A stretch of DNA of 64,000 nucleotides from CAWATZ01 sp963784995 (GTDB taxonomy: Bacteria; Planctomycetota; Planctomycetia; Gemmatales; Gemmataceae), in assembly GCA_963784995.1 (NCBI GenBank), contig CAWATZ010000006.1, positions 682,001 through 746,000 of the forward strand. Reading direction: 5' to 3'. The notes beneath the pieces are model-generated. The model did not search any database. It was not told the origin of the DNA and saw nothing but the letters and a program-made list of their open reading frames with translations. A program made the translations under genes and the position numbers. Below are positions 9,003 to 15,478 of the stretch, piece after piece (position 1 is the first letter of the stretch; the number at the start of each line of letters is the position of its first letter).

Positions 9003-9138
9003 CGCCCCGCCCTGAAGGGCGGGTCTACACGCCAGCAGAAAGCCCGATGAATCGGGCTGCAGGGAGCCAGCCCCGGTCTGTCAGCCCGGTTTACCGGGCT
9101 TTCTGCTGGCGTGTAGACCCGCCCTTCAGGGCGGGGCG
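9003..9138. repeat. Perfect 44-bp inverted repeat with 48-nt spacer
   Basis: Arms 9003-9046 and 9095-9138 are exact reverse complements beginning CGCCCCGCCCTGAAGGGCGG. The spacer contains two more small hairpins: AGCCCGATGAATCGGGCT at 9041-9058 and AGCCCGGTTTACCGGGCT at 9083-9100. It lies in the gap downstream of the decayed WD40 gene. Each arm is itself partly palindromic, so a cruciform or a strong terminator is likely. Confidence 0.9.
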
Positions 9139-9215
9139 TTTCTCCGGGTCTCCAGCTGATTCGGGTTTAACGGTCTCTGTTAAACCGCGATCCGGTGGGA
9201 AACCCGGAGTTCGTC

Positions 9216-9280
9216 GTAGCCGCAGGCTTTAGCCTGCGTTGGCGGCAGTTGGGCGAACGCAGGCTCAAACCTGCGGCTGC
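9216..9280. repeat. Imperfect 25-bp inverted repeat
   Basis: Arms 9216-9240 (GTAGCCGCAGGCTTTAGCCT...) and 9256-9280 pair with three mismatches around a 15-nt loop. Each arm also contains an inner GCAGGCTTTAGCCTGC palindrome. It is adjacent to the 9003-9138 element and downstream of the WD40 remnant. Confidence 0.8.
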
Positions 9281-9352
9281 AGCGGCGTCTCCAAACACTC
9301 CGGTTTTCAAAAGGAACGCGGTTTAGCCATCACACCGGCATGGGCTCATTGG

Positions 9353-9498
9353 TCAGAAGGCTTGCGCACGTTTCCGCCAACCACAGCTGCGGCCAGGCCC
9401 GACCCGTCCGGCGACCACGCCAGGCCGATGACGTGATCGCAGCTCTCCGCTTGCCGGCGCGGCTCCAGGGTGACACCCGCTTTGGAACTCTTACTCAC
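9353..9498 (-). pseudogene. Truncated WD40-repeat gene downstream of the COG0523 GTPase
   Basis: A GTG at 9498 overlaps the cobW stop as GTGA, a typical operon junction. The frame reads about 48 residues ending at 9353. It contains HVIGLAWSPDGSGLAAAVVG, a clear WD40 blade (AWSPDG). After that it ends in KPSDQ-stop and gives way to palindromic repeats. Families of WD40 proteins are encoded next to COG0523 GTPases elsewhere, so this looks like the first blade of a lost partner gene. No further WD40 sequence was found in other frames between 9241 and 9352. Confidence 0.65.
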
Positions 9499-10844
9499 GC
9501 CAAACATGCCTTGAACCCCGCTTCGAGCTTGGTCCGGTCCAGTTTCCTGCCGATGAAGATGAGCGAGTTGTGCCGTGGTTCCTTCTTGCCCCAGGGACGG
9601 TCGGGCCGACCGTCAAACAGCATGTGAACGCCCTGGAAGACGAAGCGGCGGTCATCCCCCTTGATGCTCAGGACGCCCTTCATGCGGAAGATGTCCTGTC
9701 CGTAGTTCATGAGCAGGTCTCGGAGCCAGTCGTTGAGCTTCTCCTCGCTCAGGTCGCCCGGAATGGTGATCCCGACCGACGAGACCTCTTCGTCGTGTTC
9801 GTGGTCTGGCTTGTATTCACGTGCCACCGTCGGGACAAGTGCGGTCGGGTTGCCGACAAGTTGGGCCTTGAACTCGTCCGGAAGGTGTTCGGTGAAAAGC
9901 GCGTAGTGCCCGGCAACCGGAATGGCAACGGTGAAGCGCGTCTCGCCCTGGCCCAACTGGAGCTGGGAGAGCGTCTTGCCCGGCGTCAGCGTCCCGCCAC
10001 CCGGAACGGCGTGTTCATCCGAGCTGAAGGTCAATACCGCGTCCATCTGCACGGCGTCGAGGGCCTTGCGGTCAGGACCATCACAAGGCAGCAGGGTGAC
10101 GTTCATGGCCGGGTCAGGGCCTTCCTGGACGATGAGCTGGCAGGTGCCCGCCTTCAGCTGGTAGATCCCACCCCACTCGAAGGGAAATTCCGGCTCCATG
10201 AACTTCGGATCGACCTCCAGGGCCCGGTCCAGGTTGAAGCCGCCGACGTTGAGAACGCGGTCCATGTCCACCGTGGCGTTCTGGGTCCGGATGATGCGGG
10301 CGGCGGCGTTTATGGAGCGGATGCGTGCTTCCAGACGCTCGACTTGGTTGGCTGGCACCAGGTCGGTCTTGTTGAGGAGGATCACGTCCGCGAACGCGAT
10401 TTGCTCCTTGACCTCATCCGTGTCAAAGTGCTGCCAGACGTGCTTGGCATCGACCACGGTTACGATGCCGTCCAGGCGCAACTTGTTCTGCATCTCGTCA
10501 TCGACGAAGAAGGTCTGGGCGACCGGGCCCGGGTCGGCCAGGCCGGTGGTCTCGATCATGATGTAATCGAACTTGTCCTTGCGCTTCATGAGATTGCCGA
10601 GGATGCGGATCAGGTCGCCGCGGACGGTGCAGCAGATACAGCCGTTGTTCATCTCGAAGATCTCTTCCTCGGCCCCGATCACCAGTTCCTGATCGACGCC
10701 GACCTCGCCGAACTCATTCTCGATGACGGCGATGCGCTTGCCGTGCTGCGCCGTCAGGATGTGGTTCAGCAGCGTCGTCTTGCCGGCGCCCAGGAAGCCG
10801 GTCAGCACGGTCACGGGCACTCGTTCAGTTGTTGCGGTTGTCAT
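9495..10844 (-). CDS. COG0523 (CobW/ZNG1-like) GTP-dependent metallochaperone
   Basis: COG0523 proteins are G3E GTPases that bind zinc or cobalt and hand metal to target proteins. Motifs visible are Walker A GFLGAGKTT, the metal-binding CxCC motif in NNGCICCTVRGDL, a Walker B/switch region (MIETTGLADPGP) and the guanine-specificity NKTD. The C-terminal CobW_C domain covers the last 100 or so residues, ending SLIFIGRKLDRTKLEAGFKA. A middle segment of about 100 residues (WGGIYQLKAG to AVPGGGTL) is an insertion relative to minimal members. The ATG at 10844 is preferred over an in-frame TTG upstream because GGAG lies 9 nt before it. It overlaps the upstream gene by 20 nt. The ArsR and His-rich genes nearby point to zinc, cobalt or nickel homeostasis; the exact metal is not known. 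Confidence 0.9.
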   Translation of the reverse strand: MTTATTERVPVTVLTGFLGAGKTTLLNHILTAQHGKRIAVIENEFGEVGVDQELVIGAEEEIFEMNNGCICCTVRGDLIRILGNLMKRKDKFDYIMIETTGLADPGPVAQTFFVDDEMQNKLRLDGIVTVVDAKHVWQHFDTDEVKEQIAFADVILLNKTDLVPANQVERLEARIRSINAAARIIRTQNATVDMDRVLNVGGFNLDRALEVDPKFMEPEFPFEWGGIYQLKAGTCQLIVQEGPDPAMNVTLLPCDGPDRKALDAVQMDAVLTFSSDEHAVPGGGTLTPGKTLSQLQLGQGETRFTVAIPVAGHYALFTEHLPDEFKAQLVGNPTALVPTVAREYKPDHEHDEEVSSVGITIPGDLSEEKLNDWLRDLLMNYGQDIFRMKGVLSIKGDDRRFVFQGVHMLFDGRPDRPWGKKEPRHNSLIFIGRKLDRTKLEAGFKACLA

Positions 10845-11139
10845 GGGAAGCGTCTCCGCGGGGATCAATCAAGGGAAGCGACGAAACCAACCCGGCCACG
10901 TCGGCACGGGTGATCTCCTGCATGGGCTTGAAAATCTTCAAGGGCAGGGGCTGGCCGGGCGCACTGAAGACGGCAATGACCGTCTCAACGTCGGGACAAC
11001 CCGCTTCGGTGCAGCGCAGCTCCGTGACCATGATGGTAACGTCCGGCCGCAGACCGAAGACCTCGGCGGTCCACTGTTTCAGGCGGGCCACCAGGGCCGG
11101 GTCACTGGGTCGCTGCGAGCCAAACAGGTTCAGCGGCAT
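10825..11139 (-). CDS. CobW-associated conserved hypothetical protein (104 aa)
   Basis: This small cytosolic protein has an N-terminal helix (ARLKQWTAEVFG), a central strand motif IMVTELRCTEAGCPDVETVI with two Cys, and a C-terminal KIFKPMQEITRADVAGL segment. Proteins with this TELxCxExGCPxxET motif are, to my knowledge, often encoded beside COG0523 GTPases; they are sometimes labelled nitrate reductase, without support from the sequence. Its 3' end overlaps the cobW start by 20 nt, so translation is probably coupled. The Cys pair could bind metal or a cluster. Function unknown. Confidence 0.75.
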   Translation of the reverse strand: MPLNLFGSQRPSDPALVARLKQWTAEVFGLRPDVTIMVTELRCTEAGCPDVETVIAVFSAPGQPLPLKIFKPMQEITRADVAGLVSSLPLIDPRGDASHDNRNN

Positions 11140-11158
11140 CGGTCAATCCTTGTCCCTA

Positions 11159-11318
11159 TTTGGAGTGCGGCAGTGGCTTTGCTCTGCCGCTTTTGTTTCT
11201 CGTGTTTTTCTTTCTTCGTTTGGTCTTTGTTTCTTGGGCTGTGGGCGGAACAAGGGAAAAACCAAAAAACAAAAGGCCAAACAAAAGCGGCAGAGCAAAG
11301 CCACTGCCGCACTCCAAA
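11159..11318. repeat. Perfect 40-bp inverted repeat with 80-nt A/T-skewed spacer
   Basis: Arms 11159-11198 (TTTGGAGTGCGGCAGTGGCT...) and 11279-11318 are exact reverse complements. The spacer is strongly strand-skewed: a T-rich half followed by an A-rich half that partly pair with each other. It lies inside the metal operon, between the ferredoxin-like gene and the CobW-associated gene, where it could reduce downstream expression. Size and terminal inverted repeats would also fit a MITE-like element. Confidence 0.88.
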
Positions 11319-11335
11319 AAGGGCGACAGTCGAGA

Positions 11336-11725
11336 TTAGCTGGCGGCAATCGCGGCGGCGTAGCGCTCGAAGCGGTGTGCATCGAGCGCCTGGGGCAACG
11401 GCAGCAATCGGCCGGCCGAGTCGCAGGCCCGAGCCCAGCCGATCAGCTGCTCGTACACCTCGTCTCCGACCAGCCCGCCCAGCCAGATCGTTTCCGCCGG
11501 CGTCAGGACCAGGGTGACGTTGGCCAGGTCACAGGGCCCGACGCAGCCGGAGATGGTCAGCTGGATGGTGCGGTTGAGCTGCTCGCTCTTCCAGACCGCC
11601 TGGAGGCGCTCCACCGGCAGCACCGGCCGGCCGCGCTCCGGCCGGCCACAGCAGCAGCCCTGACAGAAGACCAGCTGCCCCAGCGCCCGACGGCGAGTAG
11701 CCAGCGTCAATGGTTGTCGGTTCAC
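11336..11725 (-). CDS. Thioredoxin-like [2Fe-2S] ferredoxin-type protein
   Basis: From a GTG at 11725 the product is 129 residues. Cys residues occur as VFCQGCCCGRP near the N-terminus and ISGCVGPCDLANVTLVL in the middle, the CX(n)C...CxxxC arrangement of thioredoxin-like [2Fe-2S] ferredoxins. These are found in cobalt and cobalamin gene groups and other metal operons. No TM segment is present. It follows the small TM protein and precedes the 40-bp palindrome and cobW on the same strand. The start is uncertain because the frame stays open upstream without family-like sequence. Probably a cluster-binding redox or metal-handling factor. Confidence 0.7.
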   Translation of the reverse strand: MNRQPLTLATRRRALGQLVFCQGCCCGRPERGRPVLPVERLQAVWKSEQLNRTIQLTISGCVGPCDLANVTLVLTPAETIWLGGLVGDEVYEQLIGWARACDSAGRLLPLPQALDAHRFERYAAAIAAS

Positions 11726-11790
11726 GTGCGTCCCGAAGGATCGAGGAAGCACCGCCCAGGCGCGACGGTGCGGAAACAGGTCCGTCCGGC

Positions 11791-11985
11791 TCAGCTCGCG
11801 GTGAGTTTTCGCCGCCGCCAGCGCCGCAGATCCCGGCAGACGGCGACGAGTCCATAGACCATCAGGCCCAGGACCACCGCCGTGGCTGTGAACGCCAGGG
11901 CATGTTCGGTCATGCCGTCCGGAAACGACCGGCCAAAAAGCTCGATCTGCACAAACGCATCGGCATGGTGCGCCAGCAAAGACAT
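11791..11985 (-). CDS. Small single-TM protein heading the metal operon
   Basis: The ATG at 11985 has AAGGAG 8 nt upstream. The 64-residue product has a His/Asp-bearing N-terminus (LLAHHADAFVQIE), a TM helix (TATAVVLGLMVYGLVAV) and a basic C-terminus (RDLRRWRRRK) that should stay in the cytosol. It is the first gene after the operator-rich promoter at 12061-12135. Size and layout recall small cobalt-transport subunits such as CbtB, but no CbtA-like partner is present, so that identity is not claimed. It may serve as a metal-sensing or recruiting membrane peptide. Confidence 0.6.
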   Translation of the reverse strand: MSLLAHHADAFVQIELFGRSFPDGMTEHALAFTATAVVLGLMVYGLVAVCRDLRRWRRRKLTAS

Positions 11986-12026
11986 CACGGAAACTCCTTC
12001 GCACGGTTCGGAAACGGTTGGAAGCA

Positions 12027-12061
12027 GCTCATCGGAGCGGAAAGGACGCTTCCCTCTCCGA
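12027..12061 (-). promoter_or_regulatory. 5' leader hairpin of the metal operon
   Basis: TCGGAG at 12032-12037 pairs with CTCCGA at 12056-12061, and GGAAAG inside pairs with CTTCC, giving a stable stem in the leader RNA between promoter and first gene. The flanking CTCATCGGAGCGG is also in the DUF58 leader (8743-8755), where the stem differs in sequence but can still pair. Confidence 0.55.
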
Positions 12062-12135
12062 TATTACCTTGTATAACCAGAGAGTATATTACAATGTCAT
12101 ACCAGGCTGTCAAGAGCGGTATTACGTTGTATGAC
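12061..12135 (-). promoter_or_regulatory. Sigma70-like promoter with three operator sites, metal operon
   Basis: On the minus strand, TTGACA (12108-12113), a 16-nt spacer and TAATAT (12086-12091) face the small TM gene. Three copies of the motif occur at 12062-12074 (TATTACCTTGTAT), 12089-12102 (TTACAATGTCATAC, inside the spacer) and 12119-12134 (GTATTACGTTGTATGA). The sites therefore lie upstream of, between and downstream of the promoter elements. About 130 bp here resemble the DUF58 operon promoter at 8741-8850. A metal-responsive repressor is likely. NikR sites also contain GTATGA-type halves, but the spacing differs. Confidence 0.68.
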
Positions 12136-12177
12136 GGTGATTGGGCCGTTCGCCGGGAAATGGGGACGCGGAAAACG

Positions 12178-12215
12178 CCACAAGGCAGCAGTCCGGCTGG
12201 ACTGCTGCCTTGTGG
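12178..12215 (-). terminator. Perfect 17-bp hairpin, likely terminator of the arsR operon
   Basis: CCACAAGGCAGCAGTCC (12178-12194) pairs exactly with 12199-12215 around the 4-nt loop GGCT. On the minus strand it begins 18 nt after the His-rich gene's stop and is followed by CGTTTTCC, a weak T-run. It therefore probably ends the arsR/His-rich transcript. Confidence 0.7.
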
Positions 12216-12232
12216 ATTCAGAAAAGGAAGGA

Positions 12233-12574
12233 TCAAGCCACCTGAACGGGTCCGTGGTCGTCGCAGTGGTCGCCGTGCGGATGGTGCAGGTGGCCCTCGA
12301 CCAGGTAATCGACGTGGTCGCCGTGCGGCACCGCCTCGTGGCCGCAGCCGGGACCGTGCCGATGGGCCTTGTCGTGCTTGCCGCAGTTGTGGGCTGGGGT
12401 GCAGCCGGCGGGGTTGGTCGCCGTGACCTCCAGGCTGTGTTCCTCGACGCCGTCCTTGCCCGCGTGGTGCAGATGGCCGTCGTGCAGGTAATCGACGTGG
12501 CCGTTGTGCTTGACGGCGGTGTGGCCGCAGCCGGGGCCGTGCTGGTGGGTGTGGTCCTTGTGGTGTGTGGCCAT
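12233..12574 (-). CDS. His-rich metal-binding protein with tandem repeat
   Basis: The 113-residue protein contains 26 His and 5 Cys. It has two copies of one 26-residue unit: residues 12-37 (HGPGCGHTAVKHNGHVDYLH...) and 73-98 (HGPGCGHEAVPHGDHVDYLV...), joined by a linker with C58 and C64 in GCTPAHNC. Each unit ends GHLHH. It has no signal peptide or TM helix, so it is probably a cytosolic metal store or chaperone for zinc, nickel or cobalt. It starts 2 nt after the arsR stop and is thus in its operon. Similar repeats occur in proteins near metal regulators, but I cannot assign a named family. Confidence 0.8.
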   Translation of the reverse strand: MATHHKDHTHQHGPGCGHTAVKHNGHVDYLHDGHLHHAGKDGVEEHSLEVTATNPAGCTPAHNCGKHDKAHRHGPGCGHEAVPHGDHVDYLVEGHLHHPHGDHCDDHGPVQVA

Positions 12575-12576
12575 GA

Positions 12577-12960
12577 TCAGTCTCTCTCCTCGAGGGTTGT
12601 GCCCGGGACTGCCGCCAGCTCGGCCGCGTGTTCCAGGGCGTTCTGGATCAGATCGGCAACGTGCCGATCCGCAAGGGCATAGAAGATGTGCGTCCCCTCA
12701 CGCCGGCGGACGATCAGTCCTTCGGTGCGCAGGATTCGCAGACGCTGCGAGACGGTGGAAAACTTCTCCTTGAGGGCCTGCACGATTTCCGTGACGCACA
12801 ATTCCCGCTGGGCAAGCAGCGTCAGGATGCGCAGACGTGGCGAATCCCCCATGGCGCGGAACAGGTTGGCCGCGCGCTGGAGCACGCCGGCACCGTACTC
12901 CACAAACGGCTCGTCCCGTTTGTGGTCGCCGTGCCGGCAGGTCGCGACTGGTTCTTGCAT
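12577..12960 (-). CDS. ArsR/SmtB-family metalloregulator
   Basis: This is a 127-residue winged-helix repressor. The core runs RAANLFRAMGDSPRLRIL, CVTEIVQALKEKFSTVSQ (helix-turn-helix), RLRILRTEGLIVRRREG and the wing THIFYAL. The extended N-terminus contains C8, H10 and H13 (CRHGDH), a plausible metal-binding tip as in the alpha3N or N-terminal sites of SmtB/CadC. Proteins of this family release DNA when metal binds. An AT-rich dyad lies 20 nt upstream of the start, so it probably represses its own operon with the His-rich gene. It could also act at the neighbouring metal-operon promoter, although the motifs there differ. Confidence 0.9.
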   Translation of the reverse strand: MQEPVATCRHGDHKRDEPFVEYGAGVLQRAANLFRAMGDSPRLRILTLLAQRELCVTEIVQALKEKFSTVSQRLRILRTEGLIVRRREGTHIFYALADRHVADLIQNALEHAAELAAVPGTTLEERD

Positions 12961-12980
12961 GGGTCCTCTCCAGCTTCAGT

Positions 12981-13000
12981 ATTTCATCATTTAATGAAAT
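12981..13000 (-). promoter_or_regulatory. Dyad operator upstream of arsR
   Basis: ATTTCATCATTTAATGAAAT is an almost perfect inverted repeat (ATTTCATnATTnAATGAAAT), placed where a promoter for arsR would lie in otherwise GC-rich DNA. AT-rich dyads of this size are typical ArsR/SmtB operators, so self-repression is likely. Confidence 0.7.
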
Positions 13001-13140
13001 AGCAAATTACAGAGGGGCTGTCAAGGGCCGCCATTGACAAAACCGCGCCCCGGTTCCAATAATGCCGCATCTTCCAGTCCAGCCTACCTTGAAAGAGCAA
13101 CCGTTCTCTGGTTCTCCTCCCGGTTCAGGAGGTTACAGGC

Positions 13141-14034
13141 ATGGCCACCCAAAAGACCCCAGGCTCCCAGGGAGCCGAGCGGCTCCTCGCTCAGCGTCTG
13201 GAACGCGGGGAGGTCCTCTATTATCCCCGCTGTCCGTTTCCGATGCCCGAGGGCGACGACCTCCAGTTTCTGTATGGGCAGGAACTGGGCGGCCGGGTCC
13301 ACAAGAACATCTCCTACGACCCCTGTACCGGCAAGGTGGGCGGTTGTTCCCGGCGTTCCTCGGTCCAGGTCGAACGGCTGGGGTCGATCCTGAGGGCCTT
13401 CGCGGACTCGGCCACGCACTGGCTGAGTGCCAACCTGCCGCGATATGCGGCCTCCTGGCAGCTGGACCGGGTCAGCTATCGGCCGGCCGAGGAGGCGACG
13501 CGCCAGCTGCGGCAGTCGGCCCGCAACGACCTGCTGCACGTGGACGCCTTTCCGACCCGACCCACCAATGGGGCCCGCATTCTCCGCCTGTTCGTCAACG
13601 TCAACCCGACGGAGCCGCGCATCTGGATCACCTCTCATCCCTTTGCGGAACTGCTGGCGCGCTACGGCAAGGAGGTGGGTCTACCCAGGGGAGATTCGAT
13701 TGGTTGGTTGCAGTGGCTGCGCGATGCCGTGGTCGGTCTGTTTCGACCGGGACAGAACCGGCGCTCGGGCTATGACACTTTCATGCTGCGCTTCCACCAC
13801 TTCCTCAAAGCGAACAAGGAGTTTCAGGCCGATTCGCCCCGGCGCTGGGAGTTCGCTCCGGGCTCGGCGTGGATGGTCATGACCGACACGGCCAGTCATG
13901 CCGTGCTGAGCGGCCGCTACGCTCTGGAGCATTCCTATTTCGTAGCTCCCGAGTCGCAATTTCTGCCCGAGGAATCGCCCGCCGCTCTGCTGCGGCGTGC
14001 CAGCGGGGTCGAGGTGCTGGCGCGTGCGGCCTGA
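13141..14034 (+). CDS. Kdo hydroxylase family protein (Fe(II)/2-oxoglutarate oxygenase)
   Basis: KdoO-type enzymes hydroxylate the C3 position of Kdo in the inner core of lipopolysaccharide, using Fe(II), 2-oxoglutarate and oxygen. The 297-residue protein carries the family segment SARNDLLHVDAFPTRPTNGA with the iron ligands H133 and D135 (HxD). It continues RILRLFVNVNPTEPRIW, and a distal His is in TASHAVLSGRYALEH. The length fits the family. No signal peptide is visible, so it is probably cytosolic or peripheral. The gene stands alone, divergent from arsR, and a hairpin follows it at 14057-14075. It implies that this cell makes Kdo-containing LPS. Confidence 0.85.
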   Translation: MATQKTPGSQGAERLLAQRLERGEVLYYPRCPFPMPEGDDLQFLYGQELGGRVHKNISYDPCTGKVGGCSRRSSVQVERLGSILRAFADSATHWLSANLPRYAASWQLDRVSYRPAEEATRQLRQSARNDLLHVDAFPTRPTNGARILRLFVNVNPTEPRIWITSHPFAELLARYGKEVGLPRGDSIGWLQWLRDAVVGLFRPGQNRRSGYDTFMLRFHHFLKANKEFQADSPRRWEFAPGSAWMVMTDTASHAVLSGRYALEHSYFVAPESQFLPEESPAALLRRASGVEVLARAA

Positions 14035-14056
14035 GACGGATGCGGAAACAGAGCAA

Positions 14057-14075
14057 CTCCGGGCATTGCCCGGAG
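14057..14075 (+). terminator. Short perfect hairpin after the Kdo hydroxylase gene
   Basis: CTCCGGGCATTGCCCGGAG forms an 8-9 bp stem with a tiny loop, 22 nt after the Kdo hydroxylase stop. No clear T-run follows, so its role as a terminator is only probable. Confidence 0.5.
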
Positions 14076-14165
14076 TAGCTTCGAGCGATCGGAAAACAAT
14101 GTGGATCGGAAACGTCAGCGAAGTGAGGCAATCTCCTGGTGGACGACTCCGTTCTCCCTGCGATA

Positions 14166-15038
14166 TTACCACACCATTGTCCCACTGTGCAGCAGACGCT
14201 GGCGGAACAAGTCGTAGCCGATGTGCAACACCGTGGCTTCGGTGACGTACCAGTCCAGAGAAAACATCGTCTCCACCTCGGTGTGGTTTCCTCCCAGGTC
14301 CGAGGTGAAGCCGGTGTCAAGCCGGAACGCAAGCCCGTTACCAAGGTAAAACTCCCGTGCTTGCAAAGTGCGCCAGCTCAGGCGATTTCCAGACCAGACC
14401 AACCCCGCCACGTGAGAAAGCCGATACTCTTCGGTTTCAACCAGACTCTTTTGGTAAGTCAGCTCCACTTCTTTCCGCGTGCCACCGCAAGAGGCAGCGG
14501 CAAAGCGCCGCCAGCAAAGCTCACACTTCATGCCGTGATCGAGATCCTCCAGGCCGGCTGCGCTTTCCAGGCCGCTGTTCGCAACAACCGGCTTGGTGTC
14601 GCACAAGCACTCTGCCAGGGATGGAGCCTGAAGCAAACTCGACAGCGAGGGCTGAAGCATCCAAATCAGGATGAGCTTCTGCCAATCCTGCACTGACCAG
14701 GAGGACTTGGAGGAGGCATCCGCAACCACATCGGGAGGTAGCGTCCGGCACCGTGGGGGAAGAGAGTTCGCCCAAAGCAGAGCCTTTTCCCAGAACTGCA
14801 TCGGAGTACCTTTGGGTGAAAAACAGGCTTTGAGTACCCCCAGAGGCATCGGTTGCCGTTCCCGAACGTGGCCGGCACGCAGATAGACGCTCCATCCGGC
14901 AGAATACTCTGTAAACAAAGGAAGAGCCAACTCAGTCCCATTGGGCAGGGGCCACCCTGCTGGCTCCTGGGCTTGGACAGACCCCGTGAGAACACCGCCA
15001 GCCAACGCCGCGACCAACACCAGCAGCCGGAATGTCAT
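14166..15038 (-). CDS. Secreted hypothetical protein (290 aa)
   Basis: The ATG at 15038 has AAGGAGG 5 nt upstream; the site lies in a small hairpin (CCTCC-TCAA-GGAGG). An N-terminal signal peptide is evident (LLVLVAALAGGVLTGSVQAQ). The mature part has Cys pairs (AECLCDTKP; CELCWRRFAAASCGG) that may form disulphides. It ends in alternating polar and hydrophobic stretches (TEVETMFSLDWYVTEATVLH, then LLHSGTMVW) with a terminal aromatic residue, a pattern seen in outer-membrane beta proteins. I do not recognise the family. The next minus-strand gene upstream is another unknown, 93 nt away. Confidence 0.6.
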   Translation of the reverse strand: MTFRLLVLVAALAGGVLTGSVQAQEPAGWPLPNGTELALPLFTEYSAGWSVYLRAGHVRERQPMPLGVLKACFSPKGTPMQFWEKALLWANSLPPRCRTLPPDVVADASSKSSWSVQDWQKLILIWMLQPSLSSLLQAPSLAECLCDTKPVVANSGLESAAGLEDLDHGMKCELCWRRFAAASCGGTRKEVELTYQKSLVETEEYRLSHVAGLVWSGNRLSWRTLQAREFYLGNGLAFRLDTGFTSDLGGNHTEVETMFSLDWYVTEATVLHIGYDLFRQRLLHSGTMVW

Positions 15039-15130
15039 GTCCACCTCCTTGAGGAGGCGGCATAACGGATGAGAGAGGGAAATGCAACACCGTTACTGAG
15101 GGATCTCCCTTTCGCACAGGATCATCGCGG

Positions 15131-15415
15131 TCATCCTTGAGGACGGAATTTCTCATAGGGAACCCAGATGCGTCGCGTTCCGGAGTCAGCCTCCTGGGGA
15201 AGTTCGACCAAAGCCCTTCTCCCCTTGTGATCGAACTGGACCACCCAGATGGGAAGATAGGTCTTGCCGCCTTGCTGCGTAGCCTCCCCTTTGCCCACAC
15301 GCAAGTAGTGTTTGTCCCCTGTCTCGTCGGGCACAGCCACAACTTGCGTGTTGAGGATGCCTTCCGGAACGGTGATAATGCATTCGACTTCGGGAAGGTA
15401 AGTCTTTTCGGTCAC
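15131..15415 (-). CDS. Small hypothetical protein (94 aa)
   Basis: The GTG at 15415 (VTEKTYLPEVECII...) is chosen because AGAGGGA lies upstream. An in-frame ATG at 15460 would add 15 residues that look unlike the rest. The product is a small soluble beta-rich protein (PEGILNTQVVAVPDETGDKH; YLRVGKGEATQQGGKTYLPI; RRIWVPYEKFRPQG). No motif is recognised. The repeated strand-turn pattern suggests an SH3-like or small beta-barrel fold. It lies between sbcC and the secreted hypothetical protein, all on the minus strand. Confidence 0.55.
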   Translation of the reverse strand: MTEKTYLPEVECIITVPEGILNTQVVAVPDETGDKHYLRVGKGEATQQGGKTYLPIWVVQFDHKGRRALVELPQEADSGTRRIWVPYEKFRPQG

Positions 15416-15478
15416 GGCAGGTTCCCTCTGTTGTGAAAGCGCGGTCCGAACATTGTGCATCCACTCGGTTAACCTACT

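Noticed and set aside
8713..9352. RNA gene in the palindrome-rich gap
   Set aside because: The strong hairpins are explained by inverted repeats; no tRNA, 6S, SRP or RNase P feature was recognised.
11143..11382. Small coding frame across the 11159-11318 palindrome
   Set aside because: The peptide is just the two palindrome arms read in frame and has no ribosome site.
12005..12135. Cobalamin riboswitch upstream of the metal operon
   Set aside because: No B12-box sequence or expected core was found, and the leader is too short. The repeats look like protein-binding sites.
12061..12135. NikR operator
   Set aside because: GTATGA-type half sites occur, but the spacing and the three-site layout differ from the known pattern, and no NikR gene is seen.
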